A DNA stretch of 40,231 nucleotides from Pantoea conspicua (GTDB lineage Bacteria; Pseudomonadota; Gammaproteobacteria; Enterobacterales; Enterobacteriaceae). Position 1 is the first letter of the stretch. Each line of letters opens with the position of its first letter. The position numbers were made by a program, and so were the translations under genes. The notes under the pieces are model-generated. The model ran no database searches and was not told where the DNA came from. It saw only the letters and a list, made by a program, of their open reading frames with translations. Where the stretch lies: assembly GCF_002095315.1 (NCBI RefSeq), contig NZ_MLFN01000039.1, forward strand, positions 1 through 40,231, in the 5' to 3' direction. This document shows, one piece after another, positions 38,040 through 40,231 of this stretch.

Positions 38040-40128
38040 TAACCTGGCCGCAAAACTACGTTTACCGGGCAACTTTAAAGATATGCAGTGGCAGGTACTG
38101 GCGGGTCCGGTGCTGATCCTGATGATCCTGTCGATGATGGTGCTGCCGTTACCGCCATTCATCCTCGATCTGCTGTTCACCTTTAACATTGCGCTGTCGA
38201 TCATGGTCCTGCTGGTGGCGATGTTCACCCAGCGTACGCTGGAATTTGCGGCATTCCCGACCATTCTGCTGTTCTCCACCTTGCTGCGTCTGGCGCTGAA
38301 CGTCGCCTCAACCCGTATCATTCTGATGGAAGGGCATACCGGGGCGGCGGCGGCTGGCCAGGTGGTTGAGGCCTTTGGGCACTTCCTGGTCGGCGGCAAC
38401 TTCGCCATCGGTATCGTGGTGTTTATCATCCTGGTGATCATCAACTTTATGGTCATCACCAAGGGTGCGGGCCGTATCGCAGAAGTGGGCGCGCGCTTTG
38501 TGCTTGACGGGATGCCCGGTAAGCAGATGGCGATCGACGCCGACCTCAACGCCGGTTTGATTGGCGAGGATGAAGCCAAACGTCGCCGTTCCGAAGTCAC
38601 CCAGGAAGCGGACTTTTACGGTTCCATGGACGGTGCCAGTAAGTTCGTTCGCGGCGATGCTATCGCCGGTATCATGATCATGGTGATCAACGTGATCGGT
38701 GGCCTGCTGGTCGGCGTGGTGCAACACGGCATGGGCGTGGGACACGCAGCCGAAACCTATACTCTGCTGACCATCGGTGACGGTCTGGTCGCACAGATCC
38801 CGGCGCTGGTGATCTCAACCGCAGCGGGCGTTATCGTGACGCGTGTGGCGACCGATCAGGACGTTGGCGAGCAGATGGTGACCCAGCTGTTCAAAGATCC
38901 GCGGGTGCTGATGCTGAGCGCCGGTGTCATCGGCCTGCTGGGGCTGGTGCCGGGTATGCCAAACTTCGTTTTCCTGCTGTTTACCGCGGCCTTACTCGGT
39001 CTGGCCTGGTGGCTGCGCGGGCGTGAAACGCAGCCGAACAAAAAGTCAGAAGCGGCGCCGGGCAGCATCACCAAAGCCCCGGATACGCCCGCCACCGCCG
39101 AAGCGTCGTGGACCGATGTCCAGCTGGAAGACACGCTGGGAATGGAAGTGGGTTACCGGCTGATTCCGATGGTCGATCATCTGCAAAATGGCGAACTGCT
39201 GGGCCGCATCCGCAGTATCCGTAAAAAAGTGGCGCAGGACGTTGGCTTCCTGCCGCCGGTGGTCCATATCCGTGACAACATGGAACTGCCGCCGGCGCGC
39301 TACCGTATTCTGATGAAAGGGGTCGAAATCGGTAGCGGCGATGCCTATCCTGGCCGCTGGATGGCGATCAACCCAGGCACGGCGGCAGGCAGTCTGCCGG
39401 GTGAAGCCACCGTCGATCCGGCGTTTGGGCTGGCGGCGGTCTGGATTGACAGCGCGCTGAAAGAGCAGGCGCAGATTCAGGGCTTTACCGTAGTGGAAGC
39501 GAGTACTGTGGTGGCCACCCACCTTAACCATCTGATTGGGCAATTCGCAAGCGAGTTGTTTGGCCGTCAGGAAGCGCAGCAGCTGCTGGATCGCGTCACC
39601 CAGGAGATGCCGAAGCTGACCGAAGACCTGGTGCCGGGCGTGATTTCGCTGACCACGCTGCACAAGGTGCTGCAGAATCTGCTGGTGGAGCGGGTATCCA
39701 TTCGCGATATGCGCACCATCATCGAAACGCTGGCGGAACACGCGCCAGTGCAAAGCGATCCTCAGGAGCTGACCAGCGTGGTGCGCGTGGCGCTGGGCCG
39801 TGCCATTACTCAGCAGTGGTTCCCGGGCAATGATGAAGTGCAGGTGATCGGGCTGGATTCCACACTGGAACGCTTGTTGTTACAGGCGTTACAGGGCGGC
39901 GGCGGACTGGAACCGGGTCTGGCCGACCGGCTGCTGAGCCAGGCGCAGGCAGCGCTGCAGCGCCAGGAGATGCTCGGCGCACCGCCGGTGCTGCTGGTGA
40001 ATCATCCGCTGCGTGCGTTACTGGCGCGCTTCCTGCGCCGCAATCTGCCGCAACTGGTAGTGCTGTCGAATCTGGAACTGAGCGATAACCGCCAGATTCG
40101 GATGACCGCCACCATCGGAGGCAAATAA
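38032..40128 (+). CDS. flhA: flhA, flagellar type III export gate protein
   Basis: Major export-gate protein forming the nonameric cytoplasmic ring. 698 residues (E. coli 692): about eight membrane helices (to about residue 330), including the conserved FHIPEP-family loop (RIAEVGARFVLDGMPGKQMAID, DADLNAGLIGEDEAKRRRSE). A short variable linker (about 345-365) follows, then the large cytoplasmic domain (VQLEDTLGMEVGYRLIPMVD onwards). ATG 38032 gives MANNLAAKLRLP, matching the family; the AGGAG at 38015-38019 is rather far (12 bases), so coupling to flhB may help. Confidence 0.97.
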   Translation: MANNLAAKLRLPGNFKDMQWQVLAGPVLILMILSMMVLPLPPFILDLLFTFNIALSIMVLLVAMFTQRTLEFAAFPTILLFSTLLRLALNVASTRIILMEGHTGAAAAGQVVEAFGHFLVGGNFAIGIVVFIILVIINFMVITKGAGRIAEVGARFVLDGMPGKQMAIDADLNAGLIGEDEAKRRRSEVTQEADFYGSMDGASKFVRGDAIAGIMIMVINVIGGLLVGVVQHGMGVGHAAETYTLLTIGDGLVAQIPALVISTAAGVIVTRVATDQDVGEQMVTQLFKDPRVLMLSAGVIGLLGLVPGMPNFVFLLFTAALLGLAWWLRGRETQPNKKSEAAPGSITKAPDTPATAEASWTDVQLEDTLGMEVGYRLIPMVDHLQNGELLGRIRSIRKKVAQDVGFLPPVVHIRDNMELPPARYRILMKGVEIGSGDAYPGRWMAINPGTAAGSLPGEATVDPAFGLAAVWIDSALKEQAQIQGFTVVEASTVVATHLNHLIGQFASELFGRQEAQQLLDRVTQEMPKLTEDLVPGVISLTTLHKVLQNLLVERVSIRDMRTIIETLAEHAPVQSDPQELTSVVRVALGRAITQQWFPGNDEVQVIGLDSTLERLLLQALQGGGGLEPGLADRLLSQAQAALQRQEMLGAPPVLLVNHPLRALLARFLRRNLPQLVVLSNLELSDNRQIRMTATIGGK

Positions 40129-40231
40129 TGCGCTGGACGCTGGCACTGCTGCTGATACTTCCGCTACTGACCTCGGCGGCCGGTGGGGCGTGGCAGGCCA
40201 GCGCCAGTGGTCCGCTGCTGGCGAACCGCGG
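40128..40231 (+). CDS. flhE: flhE, flagellar protein, 5' part only
   Basis: The ATG overlaps the last base of the flhA stop. The visible part encodes a Sec signal peptide (MRWTLALLLILPLLTSAAG) followed by GAWQASASGPLLANR. Position after flhA, the exported N-terminus and the WQAS segment fit FlhE, a periplasmic protein linked to the flagellar export apparatus in enterics. The gene runs off the window. Confidence 0.85.
   Translation, partial: MRWTLALLLILPLLTSAAGGAWQASASGPLLANR

Noticed and set aside
1..40231. CRISPR array, insertion sequence or prophage genes
   Set aside because: No regularly spaced repeats, transposase, integrase or phage structural genes were seen; the repeats found are tRNA-linked, intergenic or within receptor genes.

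Overview
The window looks like chromosomal DNA of an enterobacterium, most likely Erwiniaceae (Pantoea/Erwinia type). The proteins are close to, but distinct from, their E. coli counterparts (PutA, EfeB, PhoH, FlhDC, MotAB, Che, FlhBA), coding DNA is moderately GC-rich, and local gene orders match enteric ones. Genus is an inference; no database search was possible.

Layout. (1) 1-10.85 kb: divergent putA/putP for proline use, with PutA operator hexamers between them; then Fur-boxed efeUOB for ferrous iron uptake; then phoH. This is the E. coli put-efe-phoH order. (2) 10.85-14.1 kb: a decayed stretch with an AT-rich, frameshifted membrane-protein gene (DUF6056-like), unassigned DNA, a 121-bp direct repeat carrying the 3' end of a neighbouring tRNA-Ser(GGA), the intact tRNA gene, and a heavily eroded alkaline phosphatase (phoA) relic. 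(3) 14.1-19.2 kb: msrA and a flavin reductase, then the lipid A modification operon eptA-pmrA-pmrB (basRS type) on the minus strand with a PmrA box upstream of eptA. A second PmrA box, facing the other way, precedes a 39-codon membrane-peptide gene beside pmrB; this is the most interesting new candidate in the window. (4) 19.4-21.8 kb: otsBA (trehalose) behind a sigma-S type -10 element. (5) 22-40.2 kb: the flagellar/chemotaxis block flhDC, motAB, cheAW, three chemoreceptor genes, cheRBYZ, flhBA and the start of flhE.

How it works together: FlhD4C2, made from a long CRP-controlled leader, switches on the flagellar regulon. FlhAB export flagellar parts and MotAB power rotation. The receptors signal through CheW/CheA to CheY and CheB; CheR/CheB adapt the receptors and CheZ removes the CheY signal. 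Three receptors sit where E. coli has tar-tap. One has every serine-contact residue of Tsr, one ends in a near-consensus CheR/CheB tether and one has no tether. Each receptor has its own sigma-28 type promoter, and stable hairpins lie at several gene junctions.

putA and the DUF6056-like gene carry single-base frameshifts, at least two of them in A/T homopolymers, so sequencing error must be excluded. The phoA relic, with a large deletion, an in-frame stop and lost catalytic residues, is a genuine pseudogene.
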